Source: Anodontia alba
Lineage: Eukaryota; Mollusca; Bivalvia; Lucinida; Lucinidae
Assembly: GCA_964016985.1 (NCBI GenBank)
Contig: OZ024827.1
Location: 14,774,374-14,838,373, forward strand
Direction of reading: 5' to 3'
DNA: 64,000 nucleotides
How positions within the stretch are numbered: position 1 is the first letter of the stretch; every line of letters starts with the position of its first letter. Made by a program: the position numbers and the translations under genes. This document shows positions 10,592 to 20,951 of this stretch, piece after piece. The notes under the pieces were generated by a model. That model saw only the letters and a program-made list of their open reading frames with translations. It was not told the origin of the DNA and ran no database searches.

Positions 10592-10822
10592 GAAAACATA
10601 CCTTGTGACGTACACGCCCAACGAAGACTCGGATCAGCCTGCGCGGATCAACGAAGACTCGGATCAGCCTGCGCACCCGCGCAGGCTGATCCGAGTCTTC
10701 GTTGTCCGCATGAGGAAACTTTGCACCCTGGACAATCCTAAATGAGCACAGTGAAGATTCGGATCAGACTGCGCGAATCTTCGCTGGGCGCACATATCCG
10801 GAGGTACGGCTTTTGATATTGC
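10592..10822. repeat. Family I element with duplicated core
   Basis: The segment ATCAACGAAGACTCGGATCA is directly repeated around 10630-10670 before the hairpin closes; right end GAGGTACGGC. Confidence 0.7.
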
Positions 10823-10832
10823 GGGTTATCTA

Positions 10833-11007
10833 CAGTAGAACTTCGATAATTCAAAGTCCAAGGGACCAATCAGTTTTGTTTGAATTATTGAGACTTTGAA
10901 TAATTGAGGGTTAAAATGCATGCACATACTTCAGTTGGGACTTCAAAATGATTTTGAATTATTGAGAATTTTGAATTATTGGAGTTTGAATTATCGGGGT
11001 TCTACTC
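10833..11007. mobile_element. TA-flanked pogo/Tigger-like MITE
   Basis: TA at 10831-10832 and 11008-11009. Terminal inverted repeats CAGTAGAACTTCGATAATTC and GAATTATCGGGGTTCTACTC pair with three mismatches. Length 175 bp, no coding capacity. TA duplication plus CAGTAGAAC-type ends and internal GAATTATTGAG repeats are typical of pogo/Tigger-type Tc1-mariner derivatives. Confidence 0.8.
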
Positions 11008-11221
11008 TATAAGTATCCCGAAGAGGCTTATTTTAGAGGAATACCATGACGACAGGAAAAGACCAACATTTGCAAACACTTTTGGATTCCCGTAAAAACT
11101 TTTTTTTTTTTTTTTAAATAGTGTGATCTCACTATATAATCAACAAGATAAATAAAACCATATTGATAGAAAGATCGTTTAATTCGTAACGTATTTGAGC
11201 CGGAACATAAGAAATCGTACA

Positions 11222-11326
11222 TTCTGACGTGCGCCCAACGAAGACACAAAATCAGCCTGTTCATCCACACAGTCTAGTCTGTCTCCGTTGCCGGCTTGAA
11301 GATACTCTGCGTCCTTGGCTATCCAA
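11222..11326. repeat. Family I left half
   Basis: GTGCGCCCAACGAAGACAC start and TCCTTGGCTATCCAAAGC, the family's middle spacer, at the break. Confidence 0.55.
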
Positions 11327-11392
11327 AGCAGTATTTAATGCGAAGTATAATGAACTGTTCATGGTCTTTGTTTAATAAATAAATAAACAATG

Positions 11393-11503
11393 TACCCAAC
11401 TAGCATTCTACATAAGTCTACAGCGAGCCGTTAGCGGCCCGTCAGCTACCCTGACGGGCCGCTAACGGTCCGCTATAGATTTATGTAGAATGCTTACTGG
11501 GTA
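11393..11503. repeat. Family J hairpin, solo copy J1
   Basis: TACCCAACTAGCATTCTACA is mirrored at TGTAGAATGCTTACTGGGTA. The stem is about 50 bp per arm around GTCAGCTACCCTGAC. CpGs are intact. Confidence 0.85.
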
Positions 11504-11867
11504 CATACTTTTCATGACTTGGCCAAACTAATGTTATTTTTAGGGAACAAATTTCGTTAATTGCACAAAGAGAGGAAGAAAAATCGCAATATGTCGAAAT
11601 TATGCGGGGGTCAGAGTTTGTTCATAAAATTCTAAGTAAGGCGTGTCGCTTTTGTCATTGAATAAAATATTATTATTGCACGCTAAATGTCATTTGCGGA
11701 TACATCGCTAGAGCGTATTGCAAAAACATAAGAGTATTGTCGCATCTCCGCGGAAAATAACATTGCTTCAACTGTTAGCCCAAGGACCTGCAAAATCAAT
11801 CACACGTTGGACGTAACGGTAACATTGAAAATATGAGGTTTCAAATAATATTTCGCAAAATTATTTG

Positions 11868-12104
11868 AGCCAAAATATCAGAAAAAGTACCTTCGGACAT
11901 GTGCGCCCAGCGAAGATTCATATCAGCCTGCGCATCCGCGCAGCCTGATCAGAGTCTTCGTTGTCCACATGAAGAAACTTTGCATCCTTCTCTATAAATT
12001 GCGCCCAGTGAAGATTCTGATCAGACTGCGCGAATGCGCAGGCTGATCTGAATCTTCGCTGGGCGAACATGCCCGAAGGTACGTTTTCTGTCGTTTCGGC
12101 TCTT
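11868..12104. repeat. Family I element, full-length reference copy
   Basis: Ends GAGCCAAAATATCAGAAAAA and TTTCTGTCGTTTCGGCTC. Two hairpins are separated by GCATCCTTCTCTATAAATTG. Confidence 0.8.
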
Positions 12105-12633
12105 TTTAGCTCTTTCAATTACTAGTGCATTTTAATCAAACATGGTTATACTATAAACATGATTATAAAATAGCCGCCAGATATACAAATGGCGTAACGA
12201 CTAAAATTTCATGTATCTTTTTCATGAAGAAAATTGATCTTTGCTCGTTAATTTTAATCTAAAGGATTTAATATGCACACTATCTTTTGTCTTGTATTTT
12301 TATTCGACAGCGATTTAGTGAAACGACCCGATGTAATGTGTGTTTTGTCAGCGTGTGGGAATTAGTGTTTTTTGCATTTTTTCAACTCTTTTGTTACGAA
12401 TTAATACAATTTTTATTTTCATCAATTGCTTAATCGCTTCCTTAATTAAAATGAGATATGCTTAAGGACGTGCATTCTAGCTTCCTGTTGGGGGTCTGTC
12501 TTTATTTTTAATTTAGAGCTAACTTTTGTCACCTTAAACCTGAGGGGACATGCCGTTTTCGGTATTGAAAGAAACGAAGATTTACTTTGATTAAGGATGT
12601 TGAAATATATAACAAGGAAATTATCAAACTACT

Positions 12634-12679
12634 TTAACTTTCATGACTCTATGAACAAATTCAACAAATGACAAATTGA

Positions 12680-12711
<32 letters not shown>

Positions 12712-12865
12712 CATTTTCCCAGAAAATAGGCTTCGACATTCCATGCAAATTGTCTAGGAAACAATCTGATTGAACTGTCAAAGACTGTTTTCTGAAATAA
12801 TAATAAGACAAAAATATTTCAAAATGTCGTCTGTTGAAAATTTTACCCAGCATACTAAGCGTTAA
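12634..12865. repeat. TTAA-B element B7 with T-run
   Basis: TTAA at 12634 and 12862. The left arm is expanded by a T29 run (12683-12711), unmatched on the right. Confidence 0.85.
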
Positions 12866-12904
12866 AGAGAAATAGAAGGATGATCAGGTCTTTCTATTAT
12901 AGCT

Positions 12905-13015
12905 TACCCAGTTAGCATTCTACACAAATCTATAGCGGGCCGATAGCGGCCCGTCAGGATAGCTGACGGGCCGCTAACGGCCCGCTATAGATTTGTGTAG
13001 AATGCTAGCTGGGTA
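12905..13015. repeat. Family J hairpin, solo copy J2
   Basis: TACCCAGTTAGCATTCTACA and its mirror TAGAATGCTAGCTGGGTA. It is only about 40 bp past B7. Confidence 0.88.
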
Positions 13016-13075
13016 GAAACAGGGATTTTAGTATGCAGTAAATACAGTTTTGCAATGTTCACATGTGTATGTAGA

Positions 13076-13250
13076 CACAGATGTTTGGGTCAGGTGAGCG
13101 TTTTGGCCCAATATTAGGGCCAGAAAAAAAAATGCCATTAAGTCTTAAAACAAGTTTTTTACACATTGTCATTAAGTCTCAACTTCAGTTTTATCGGTAC
13201 TAGGCATGTTCTATTTAGCCAGAACGCTCACCTGACCCCAAGCATCTGTG
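13076..13250. mobile_element. hAT-like MITE (family S)
   Basis: Terminal inverted repeats CACAGATGTTTGGGTCAGGT and ACCTGACCCCAAGCATCTGTG pair over about 33 bp including GAGCGTT. Flanking 8-mers TATGTAGA and TATGTATA differ at one position, as expected for a slightly decayed 8-bp hAT target duplication. 175 bp, non-coding. Confidence 0.7.
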
Positions 13251-13256
13251 TATGTA

Positions 13257-13490
13257 TAAAGCACCAATCACAACAATTGTCGTCTGCTTTGTCTTCTGTC
13301 GGTTACTTTAAAAGTCATTGTTGCAAACAGTGTGGACCCAGATCAGACTGCTTAGGAGCAGTCCGATCTGGGTCCACACTGTTTGCCTATATGCAAAACG
13401 TTAGTTTGAAAAGTTTGCAAGAAGATGCAGCAGACGACATAAGCAGACGACATTTTCAGATGCAGATTTTCTTGGCGCTTTAAGGGTTAA
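13257..13490. repeat. TTAA-E chimeric element E1, left terminus missing
   Basis: Begins AAGCACCAATCACAACAATT directly after the family S target duplication. The core CAGTGTGGACCCAGATCAGA pairs with its reverse complement. Right end TTGGCGCTTTAAGGGTTAA. Confidence 0.85.
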
Positions 13491-13968
13491 CATGTTATTT
13501 TCTGGCCAATTTATGCTCCACTTCACGTCACAAATGACGCTGCAGGTTCTTCTGTTTTACAGTGGCGCCCGTGTATTCTGATTCTAATCTAGATAAGTGG
13601 AGTATCAAAATATCTTTTCGAAAACATATTGTGAGCGCTCATTAGGAGTGCATCGCTGATGCGGTTATACTTTCTGAAGCGGTGTATTGGTTTGACGTGT
13701 CACAATAGACCGGCAGTACTATTGAATGCTTCTTATATCTGCAAATGAAACAGCAGGCATTTTGAGCTTTTTGGGTCCAACGTATACATGCACCAAAATT
13801 TCCTCAAGGTTGTTGCCCACGTGATTATCATTGACTACGAGCGTTTGTACGAAATCCAGGAAACGATTATTTATAGCCGCGCTATTCTTATTACAGTGAT
13901 CTCAGCTCAAGGATGTCAGTGTCGTGTAAAGAGGGTTATCGTAGAACCTGCATTTGGGCATTGGCAAA

Positions 13969-14031
13969 CAGTGCAGACTCAGATCAGACGCCGCAGAACG
14001 CGGTGTCTGATCAGGGTCTGCACTGTTTGTT
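13969..14031. repeat. AAACAGTG-type hairpin in an unclassified element
   Basis: GGCAAACAGTGCAGACTCAG to CTGCACTGTTTG with a GACGCCGCAGAACGCGGTGTC tip. Flanks do not match D, F or G well. Confidence 0.6.
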
Positions 14032-14239
14032 TAGATTACAGGAAGTTAAAGGTTAAATGAAACAGCCTTAAGATCTGTTTAGGAACATTTTCCAAGCCTA
14101 TACTAAGAGACAATCGACCTACGAGTGCTGTCAGTACTTTGATTTCTTAAAGTTGACTTGGTGCATCAGGGCTTCGTTCAGAAGTGCGAGAAAACTGCGA
14201 ACATTTTGTCCTTGATTCATGCTTCTGTTTGTACTCTTC

Positions 14240-14372
14240 TTTAGGTAAAGGGATTCAGGTTTGGATACACTTTCAAGGGAGGCAACTCTGTCAAAAGGGT
14301 TATACTGGCCCTCTGAAAAGGGGTTTACTCTAAAAGGAACGACTGATCCCCTTGAGAATTGTCTCCCCTGCA
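14240..14372. repeat. Family O element
   Basis: GGGAGGCAACTCTGTCAAAA and GAAAAGGGGTTTACTCTAAA. The inner hairpin is reduced. Confidence 0.6.
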
Positions 14373-15157
14373 AATATGGCATATATCTACTCTAGGCTAC
14401 TTTCTGAAGTGCAAAGTGATCGCGAATTTATTTATTTATTTATTATTTTCCCCTCGTAATCCTTTCATCACTGAGCTTTGGTTTCGTTAACTGGTGCACG
14501 CCGCTAACTGGTGCCGTGTTTCTTGAACTGCAGTGATCGACCAGCAAGCACGAATTGTGCATTAGTTAACCGAACTGCCTAAGAATTGGTTCTTCTGTAT
14601 GACTTAAAACATATTGTAAATAATTAATGACTTCATTAATCGGTTAAAACTGCGATTTTCAGATCACAGACTTTACCACCAGCCCTTTTCCAAATTGCGT
14701 AAGGCCATATTTTCTGCCCGCTTTGCTTTCTATTCTTTTTCTTCACCACGGGAGGATGGTAGTTGCCTCGGTGATTTATTATTTAAACTTTTACTGTTAT
14801 TTTTAATATGGCTATATTATATCACCCATGTTTTTAAGGGTTTATTGACAAGGACTTCTCCCTAAAGGATTAAGGTGAGAACCAATAAAATTATTCAAGT
14901 GCTTTTCGACACGTGTCTTCCATGGAGCTATTGTCCGGCGAAAAAAAGGCGTTGAAAATAATAATGGTTAGATCATAAATTTGTAATTAGGAGGCTGAAA
15001 GGAATAGCAAGGCTCAGTAAAGAAAGTGAAAATGATGGTAAATTGGAAATGTTTTTAAAGTGAGAAGTATTTGAGTTTGACCAGCGTGAGGCTCTGCAAT
15101 AAAACAGTGACATAAGGTCGCACTTCTGTTTAAAGTTCACAATCTTTTTATGAATTA

Positions 15158-15388
15158 TTAACCCTTAAAGCGCCAATCACAACTGCAGCAGACGACATTT
15201 TGATTTTTTTTTTTTTTTTTTTTTTTTTTGTAATTTTGAAAGAAAACAAGTCTTGATGTTTCATGTGAATCGTCTGCCAAGCAGACGATTCACACGGAAT
15301 ATCAGGACTTGTTTTCTTTGAAAAATTAAAAAAAAATAAAAATAAAATGTCGTCTGCTACAAATGTTGCTTGGTACTTTAAGGGTTAA
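15158..15388. repeat. TTAA-C element, full-length reference copy
   Basis: TTAA at 15158 and 15385. CCCTTAAAGCGCCAATCACA left, GGTACTTTAAGGG right. The stem meets at CTGCCAAGCAGACG. Confidence 0.9.
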
Positions 15389-15474
15389 TTGTCTCATATC
15401 GTAACATTAATAATCATTTGAGAAGCCTGGAAGAGGATTTTTTTCTTCGAAGGAACTCTCTTTTGGGATAAGTT

Positions 15475-15645
15475 TTAACCCTTGAAACGCTTGATAAATT
15501 TGTAGCAGACGACATTCTAAAACGGATTTTGTTATTTTTCAGAGAAAATAATAAGACTTGACAAGTCTATTTTCACTGAAAAACTGGAAAAAAGGACATT
15601 TCAAATGTCCTCTGCTGTGATTGTGAGAAACGCATTAAGGGTAGA
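15475..15645. repeat. TTAA-C element, tip deleted
   Basis: TTAACCCTTGAAACGCTTG left. The stem jumps from AAGACTTGACAAG to TCTATTTTCACTG, so the GTGAATCGTCTGC apex is missing. Confidence 0.75.
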
Positions 15646-15656
15646 AACAGCCACCA

Positions 15657-15832
15657 GTTTTTTTTTATTTTTTTGTTGTTTTTTTTTTTTTTTTTTTTTT
15701 TTTTTTCTTCATTGTTGTATGTTTTTTCTTGTTTGTTTGTTGTTGTTGTTTTTTTTTGTTTTGTTTTATTGTTTTTTTTTTTTTTTTTTTTTTTGTCGTT
15801 GTTTTTGTTTTTGTCTGTTTGTTTGTTTTTTC
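15657..15832 (+). repeat. T/TG-rich low-complexity tract
   Basis: Long T runs broken by GTTGTTG and GTTTGTTTG. Overlapping open frames of F/V/C or K/N runs are artefacts. Confidence 0.9.
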
Positions 15833-15979
15833 CCCCGATCAAAAAACGCCTATTTCTCATTCACAAACCCAATTATTTTGTAATTCATCACTAGCAAATA
15901 AGAAAAGAAATGCTTCTACAGAAAATCTAGGTCCTAAATATACCCGTGTATGGGATGTAGGTCGAACATACGTTAACGG

Positions 15980-16083
15980 AGTCAATTCGTACTTTATCCA
16001 ATTCGTACTAAAGTCAATTCGCTCTCATTTTGGTCAGCTCGTACTCATTTTTCGGTCAACTCGTACTCATCAATATTTTATTC
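15980..16083 (+). repeat. Short degenerate tandem, GTCAATTCGTACT unit
   Basis: The unit recurs five times with irregular spacing (GTCAATTCGTACT, CAATTCGTACT, GTCAATTCGCTCT, GTCAGCTCGTACT, GTCAACTCGTACT). Confidence 0.6.
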
Positions 16084-16102
16084 GGTGAATTTTTCCTTAT
16101 TT

Positions 16103-16161
16103 GATTTGAGTCTTCGTTGTGTGTTCATGTCGGAAGGTACATTTTTTACATTGCGGCTAGT
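16103..16161. repeat. Family I right quarter
   Basis: TTTGAGTCTTCGTTGTG then CATGTCGGAAGGTAC and TTGCGGCT. Confidence 0.5.
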
Positions 16162-16179
16162 ATATTTTTGGAGTTACAT

Positions 16180-16456
16180 CACGAAAACATGCCTATATAA
16201 TTTTGACCCCCTCAAAACCCCACTTTTATATAGTAAAACTGGGGTTTACAGAGGTATACATTATTTTTCTTATTTCTGCTCAAAAACATAGATTGTGGGT
16301 ACTCGTTAGAACCGCCTCGCCGAGGCGGTTCTAACGAGTACCACAATCTATGTTATGAGCAGAAATATGAAAAATATCAAAGTTTTTTTAATCCGAAAAT
16401 TTTCAGTTTTTGGAGATTAAATTTTCTATATATTTGAATAGGCGTGTTTTCGTAAT
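16180..16456 (+). repeat. Family A element, copy A5, near intact
   Basis: CATCACGAAAACATGCC to GGCGTGTTTTCGTAATG, six tip CpGs retained, both sub-hairpins complete. Confidence 0.88.
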
Positions 16457-16569
16457 GTCCCTGAAAACAACATATGAATCGCGACGTGAGAAAAGAGCGC
16501 ATATGCCATACACGAACAAACAACAACCAGATCAGATACATGTAATATACTTTTGAGTCCACTGAGTCT

Positions 16570-16655
16570 GTAAGCGGGCAGTAGATGCCCCGATCTGACT
16601 GCGCCAACGCGTTGGCTGGTCTGAGCCACCGTCGCCCGCATGTGCGATAAGGGCC
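16570..16655. repeat. Family K hairpin
   Basis: GCCCCGATCTGACTGCGCCA mirrored by GCGTTGGCTGGTCTGAGCC. Confidence 0.55.
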
Positions 16656-16981
16656 CTTTCATCATATTGCTATTCGTTTTATGTCACTTTTAGGAAAAAG
16701 AAAAACAAGAAAAAAGTAGGACACTTAGGGAAGTCGTTACATACGTAATATTTTCATAACAGTTTTCACAGACACACATTTGCAGAAGTGCACATGTACG
16801 AATCCAAAGACACGAATGCGCAAAGTAATGAATTGTTCAATAGAGAGTCAGTAAATTCTCAGAATTTGATGTCAAGAGCCGTATGGCGGTCGTAAAAAGT
16901 GTCCCCATACACCAAAGTGCCGTTTTATTTTCATTTTCCTATATGAACCATCATACCCTATGTCGAGCTCCGCTTTGAAAC

Positions 16982-17186
16982 TAGACTGGCCCCAGTCTCC
17001 AGTGACTAATTTTATTTTTTTTTATTTTTACTATCCTTTCGGTTGATAATCCACTAAAATTAAACAAAATAATATCATGACTATAGTCATATATATAGTC
17101 ATGATATTATTTTGGTTTTATTTTAGTGGATTATCAAACATGATTATAAGAAAAATATTCAGTCACTGAAGACTGGAGCTAGTCTA
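16982..17186. repeat. Family P palindromic element P1
   Basis: TAGACTGGCCCCAGTCTCCA left and TGGAGCTAGTCTA right. Centre TCATGACTATAGTCATATAT is part of a 45-bp-arm hairpin with GATAATCCACTAAAAT arms. Confidence 0.75.
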
Positions 17187-17298
17187 CTCTGAAGCCGTTG
17201 CTAGTGGATGTGGGCGGGCGTATGCAGCCCTGCAAACTTCATTACTGTCACGTGGAGAGCCTCAGTGAAACCGAGACTCCGATTATCTCCCTTTTATG

Positions 17299-17370
17299 GT
17301 TTTTTTTTTTTTTTTTTTGTTTGTTGTTGTTGTTTTTTTTTTTTTTTTTGTTGTTGTTTTTTTTTTGTTG
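17299..17370 (+). repeat. T/TTG low-complexity tract
   Basis: T runs interrupted by GTTTGTTGTTGTTG. Confidence 0.9.
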
Positions 17371-17462
17371 TTTCCAGGGGCAACCTTTATAGAAATTCTT
17401 TAATATGCTGTTGACTGGACAAATTTCATCGTACGGAAATCCCCGATTATGAATTCTTTGGG

Positions 17463-17540
17463 GCATATGCGGACAGCGAAGTCCCAGATCAGCGTGTACA
17501 CCGCATGTACACCAGGACCCTCACTGTCCGCTTACAAAAT
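17463..17540. repeat. Family K element
   Basis: CATATGCGGACAGCGAAGTC left, CCTCACTGTCCGCTTAC right. Confidence 0.55.
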
Positions 17541-17579
17541 CGTTAGATATTAATTGTAAAATGTATAGTAAAGTCCTGC

Positions 17580-17632
17580 GCATATGTGGGTTGCGACGGC
17601 CCAGATCAGCGTGCGCATTCGCCAAAGACTCT
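17580..17632. repeat. Family K left half
   Basis: CATATGTGGGTTGCGACGGC then CAGATCAGCGTGCGCATTCG. The right arm is missing. Confidence 0.45.
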
Positions 17633-17811
17633 TTTCCCAGATCTTTTTTCTCATGGCCCGGATAATATATTAATCTAAATTGTTGCCTAGGTAGTACCTG
17701 TTGAGAAAGGGAGTGTAAGGGTGGGTTAACTATGATATATGTGCAAGGGATAGTCCCAGTCATGATTAGTCAGTTGATAGCATCTGGCAGATATTTTCTA
17801 TGACTCGTAAT

Positions 17812-17997
17812 CCTAACCTTTACCACTCTCTGGGCAAATTCTGCAGCCGACAAATTGATTACATTTTTTTTTTCCCAAAAAAAAACAATAGGCGGACAAT
17901 TCATGCCAAAGAAGACCGTTTGCTGGAAAGTTCAAAGCCTATTTTCTGGAAATAATAAGAAAACATGTTTCAAAAAGTCGTCTGCTGAAATTTTTAG
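17812..17997. repeat. TTAA-B element B8, eroded ends
   Basis: CCTTTACCACTCTCTGGGC left and AGTCGTCTGCTGAAA right. The outer TTAA on both sides has mutated. Confidence 0.7.
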
Positions 17998-18407
17998 CTT
18001 CAAAAAGATGGAGGAAATAATATATGATCGGGATGTCCAGATAAATAAATATATTTCTTAGTTCTCAAAGAAAGCATGCTGTGTCTATTATTTCATTAGA
18101 ATCGCATCGGCAAAGTGATTTTAATAAGAACCAACTACAGCATGTTTCCATGGAAAAACTATTGAAGAAATAAGAAACTTTCATTTGATGAAAAACTAAT
18201 CGTCTTATCTGGTGACCGAGTTTGAAGTTACAGCGGATTAAAGCTCGCACCCTATAAATTATATAGAATTCAAGATGCGCGTGGGAGTAAAGGTATTATA
18301 GAGCTTGTAAAAAAAGAAAGAAAGAGAAATAGAAGGAAAAATGATGTAATTAGATGTAGGTAAAGGAACAAAAGTATTGTCTAAAATAAAGCGATTTTTA
18401 CAACACA

Positions 18408-18569
18408 AATGATCTACTAAAACCAAAATAATTAATATCATGGCTATAAAGGCTGGTCACATGTGGCCAGCCTGTATAGTTATGATATTATTTTTGTTTT
18501 ATTTTAGTGGATTATCAAACAGGATTGTAAGAATAAATAATTAGTCACTGGAGATTGGAGCCAGTCTAA
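18408..18569. repeat. Family P element P2
   Basis: ATCATGGCTATAAAGGCTGG centre and TGGAGCCAGTCTA right end, same as P1. The left end is eroded. Confidence 0.65.
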
Positions 18570-18645
18570 GAGAGAGAGAGAGAGGAGGGAGAGAGAGGGG
18601 GGGGTGGGCGGGAGGAGGGATGGAGAGACAGACAGACAGACAGAC
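18570..18645 (+). repeat. GA-rich and (GACA)n low complexity with G-quadruplex potential
   Basis: (AG)n, then G8-T-GGG-C-GGG-AGGA-GGG at 18597-18619, then six GACA repeats. The G tracts meet the four-tract pattern. Confidence 0.7.
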
Positions 18646-18734
18646 CTGAATAGTCATTGCATCTCTTTAGGGTATTGCTTATTCACAAACATTATATAAT
18701 TTGTTGTACAACGTGGATAAAGGGGCTTTATGCC

Positions 18735-18810
18735 AAATGCGAACACCGCTGGCCCAGATCAGCTTGCGCATGTTCACAGTCTGATCTGATCGTCGATATA
18801 TCCGACAGTT
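18735..18810. repeat. Family K element
   Basis: AATGCGAACACCGCTGGCCC then AGATCAGCTTGCGCATG and GTCTGATCTGATCG. Confidence 0.5.
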
Positions 18811-18827
18811 AAACCCAGTCCCAAAAC

Positions 18828-18900
18828 ACGTGTCGCAAGTCAACAGTTGCGGTGACCTCATGACTTGCGGCGACGTTGTTGTGATGTCGTGTTTGTTGGG
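18828..18900. repeat. Family Q fragment
   Basis: GCAAGTCAACAGTTGC and GGCGACGTTGTTGTGATGTC, ending GTTTGTTGGGCAG. Confidence 0.4.
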
Positions 18901-18904
18901 CAGT

Positions 18905-18990
18905 GATTCTAACGGAAAGCGGGCAACAAATACCCAGATCAACCTGCGAGAATGTACAGGTTATTACGGACTTCCGTTGCCTGCACATGC
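18905..18990. repeat. Family K element
   Basis: AAGCGGGCAACAAATACCC and TTCCGTTGCCTGCACATGC. Confidence 0.45.
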
Positions 18991-19456
18991 GATAGAGTGA
19001 AGACATACCATAAGGTGAATTCGTAGAATTAATTATGCGTCACCCGACCAGGCCCAGGATATGCCGTAATTGCCCGTGCAGCGTCATGTTTTAAAATATC
19101 CGAGCATGTCACAATTTTCCACCCGTGTTAGGTCCTTTTTAACAGCTTCCTCATCCAGAACCTATTTACAGAGTTTACTGAAAATTTTAGAACGTGAACA
19201 CATGACAAAGAGAAAGAACCTAGACAGACTGGGATGACTATTGCATATCGCCGTCGAGTAAGAATACAGCCAAAGACATTCAGATTGCATCTCTGTAGAT
19301 CACTGCATTTTTGTGGTTGATGCATCTTCGAAGCTATACACTCGCGGTTAGTTGCTAATTATTGAAATGTATGTGATTTAGCTTGGAAACGTTTCTGTTT
19401 TGCCTTAAAAATGGTTAAAAGTCGGCAAACAGGATTTTGACATTGTCTCGTACTTT

Positions 19457-19665
19457 GTAACCCTTTAAGTGCTGAGCAAATATGTTGCAGACGACATTCT
19501 AAAACTGAGTTTGATATTTTGCAGAGAAAATAAGACCTGCCATTTCATGTGAATCGTCTGATAGGCAGACGATTCACATGAAATGTCAACCTTTATTTTC
19601 TCTAAACTTTCTAAAATATAAAAATGTCGTCTGCTGCAGTTGTGACTTGGTATTTCAAGGGTTAA
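19457..19665. repeat. TTAA-C element
   Basis: Left target mutated to GTAA, right TTAA at 19662. Perfect inner stem CATTTCATGTGAATCGTCTG with a GATAGGC tip. Confidence 0.85.
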
Positions 19666-19696
19666 ATATGTTTGTATAAGGAAGTGACGCATGCAC

Positions 19697-19906
19697 GATT
19701 AGCACTAAGGGTAAAAATTTCAACAGATGACATTTTAAAACATTTTTTCTTATTTTCCCAAGAAAACAGGATTTGACATTTCATGCGCATTGCCTCCAAT
19801 GGATGGAGACAATTGCATGAAATATCAAATCTTGTTTTCTGACAAAAATAAGAACAGATCATCAGTTTGTCGTCAGCTGAATTAGCCCAGTGTGTGGTAA
19901 GTTTAA
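19697..19906. repeat. TTAA-B element B9
   Basis: Left end mutated (ATTAGCACTAAGGGTAAAA), right TTAA at 19903. Tip CCAATGGATGG is a short extension of the usual CTCCTTAGGAG. Confidence 0.8.
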
Positions 19907-20055
19907 CCATGGAACAGTTGCAGACACATTTTCTTATGATGATTTTCCCATCGGAATTCATTCAAATGATTGGACGTCGAACTTCAAATATCGAATATTA
20001 TTTTTGGAGGAAAGATGGAAAATAATTCATATACTGGTATGTGGTAGGATGGTGG

Positions 20056-20151
20056 TAACCCAGTTAAGTCACAACGTCGTAACAATGTCGCTCCGACGTC
20101 GCCGGCGACGTCGGAGCGACATTGCTGTGACGTTGTGTGTATACTGGGTTA
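20056..20151. repeat. Family Q near-perfect palindrome
   Basis: TAACCCAGTTAAGTCACAAC left, CGTTGTGTGTATACTGGGTTA-type right. The centre GACGTCGCCGGCGACGTC is perfectly symmetric and very CpG-dense. Confidence 0.75.
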
Positions 20152-20502
20152 CGGACCTGCTGTACTTGAAGCAGGTAGGGGAAGGGGGGCATGTTAGTGT
20201 TTGGACTTTATTTCACTTTTCCCATCACCTTCACTATTTCTCTTTCTGCACTCCTCTGCTAAACTTTCTGTTTGTTTCTTCCCTTTCTCTCTAGGAAATG
20301 CATAAAATGACCCCAATGCTTAACGTGTCCTTAAACAAGTATTTTATATTTATGTATTGACTGCCTGTTTCACCTAGAGACGCTTGAAATATTTTTCACC
20401 ATTTCGTACAAGGGAGACAACTTCTATGACCTACTGTTCGCTCCTCTTGTGTAAAGGGAGACACACCAATTTTGACAGAGTTTAAAGTGTGTATCATTAT
20501 TA

Positions 20503-20701
20503 GCAGCCAATCACAACTGCAGCAGACGACAATTTCTTTTAGTTATTTATTTATTTTTATTTATTTATTTTTTTTTTTTCAGAGAAAATGTCTTGACATT
20601 TCACATGAAATGTCAAGACTTGTTTTCTCTGAAAAATAAAAAAAAAATAAAAAAAAATGAATGTCGTCTGCTACAAATTTTGCTTGGCGCTTTAAGGGTT
20701 A
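20503..20701. repeat. TTAA-C element, last CpG-retaining copy before exon 4
   Basis: AGCCAATCACAACTGCAGCA left; GGCGCTTTAAGGGTTAA right with TTAA at 20698. The apex is deleted to TTGACATTTCACATGAAATG. Confidence 0.82.
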
Positions 20702-20827
20702 AATTATTTTTCTTATATTTCCCAGAATATTAGGACTTGGCTTTAAGGGTTGATATTACTGTTGTTGCTTTTTGTTGTTGGTTCTTGATGGAGGTGTAAT
20801 GTCAGCTATAATTTGTTGTCATTTCAG

Positions 20828-20944
20828 GTACATTTAAAGTCCCAGTTTATATTAAATGGAGTTTGTGTAATATGGAAGGGTTGGTTAGATCTTCACAGAT
20901 TAGATGGAATAGGTTCTATAGAATTTGATGTAGAAAGAGCAACA
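20828..20944 (+). CDS. CBFB: CBFB exon 4 (internal coding exon)
   Basis: This block is 117 bp, 39 codons, phase 0. It contains ILNGVCVIWKGWLDLHRLDG, nearly identical to human ILNGVCVIWKGWIDLQRLDG, followed by an EFDVERA block (human EFDEERA). The Leu-Asn pair equivalent to human L103-N104, a main energetic contact with the Runt domain, is present. The residue after the first Val is His where human has Tyr96. The exon has no CpG dinucleotide at all, in contrast to exon 3. A TTAA-B hairpin element begins only 7 bp beyond the donor. This is the most conserved exon of the family, and the identification rests mainly on it. Confidence 0.97.
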
Positions 20945-20951
20945 GTAAGTA

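Larger units (their letters stand above)
3921..20827 (+). other. CBFB intron 3 (16.9 kb, GT-AG)
   Basis: The intron starts GTAAGTACTT and ends GTTGTCATTTCAG. It contains A, B, C, D, E, I, J, K, O, P and Q element copies, two TA-flanked elements, long T runs and GA-rich low complexity. Intervals with no element I can name are 8409-9178 (AT-rich), 10020-10590, 12105-12630, 13491-13967, 14373-15157, 16660-16980, 18000-18400, 18990-19450 and 20152-20500. No coding signal was seen in them. Confidence 0.9.

Noticed and set aside
11101..11116. Poly-T as retroposon tail
   Set aside because: No adjacent retroposon body or target duplication seen.
15573..16088. Open frames rich in F/V/C or K/N
   Set aside because: Produced by T/TG low complexity in several frames at once.
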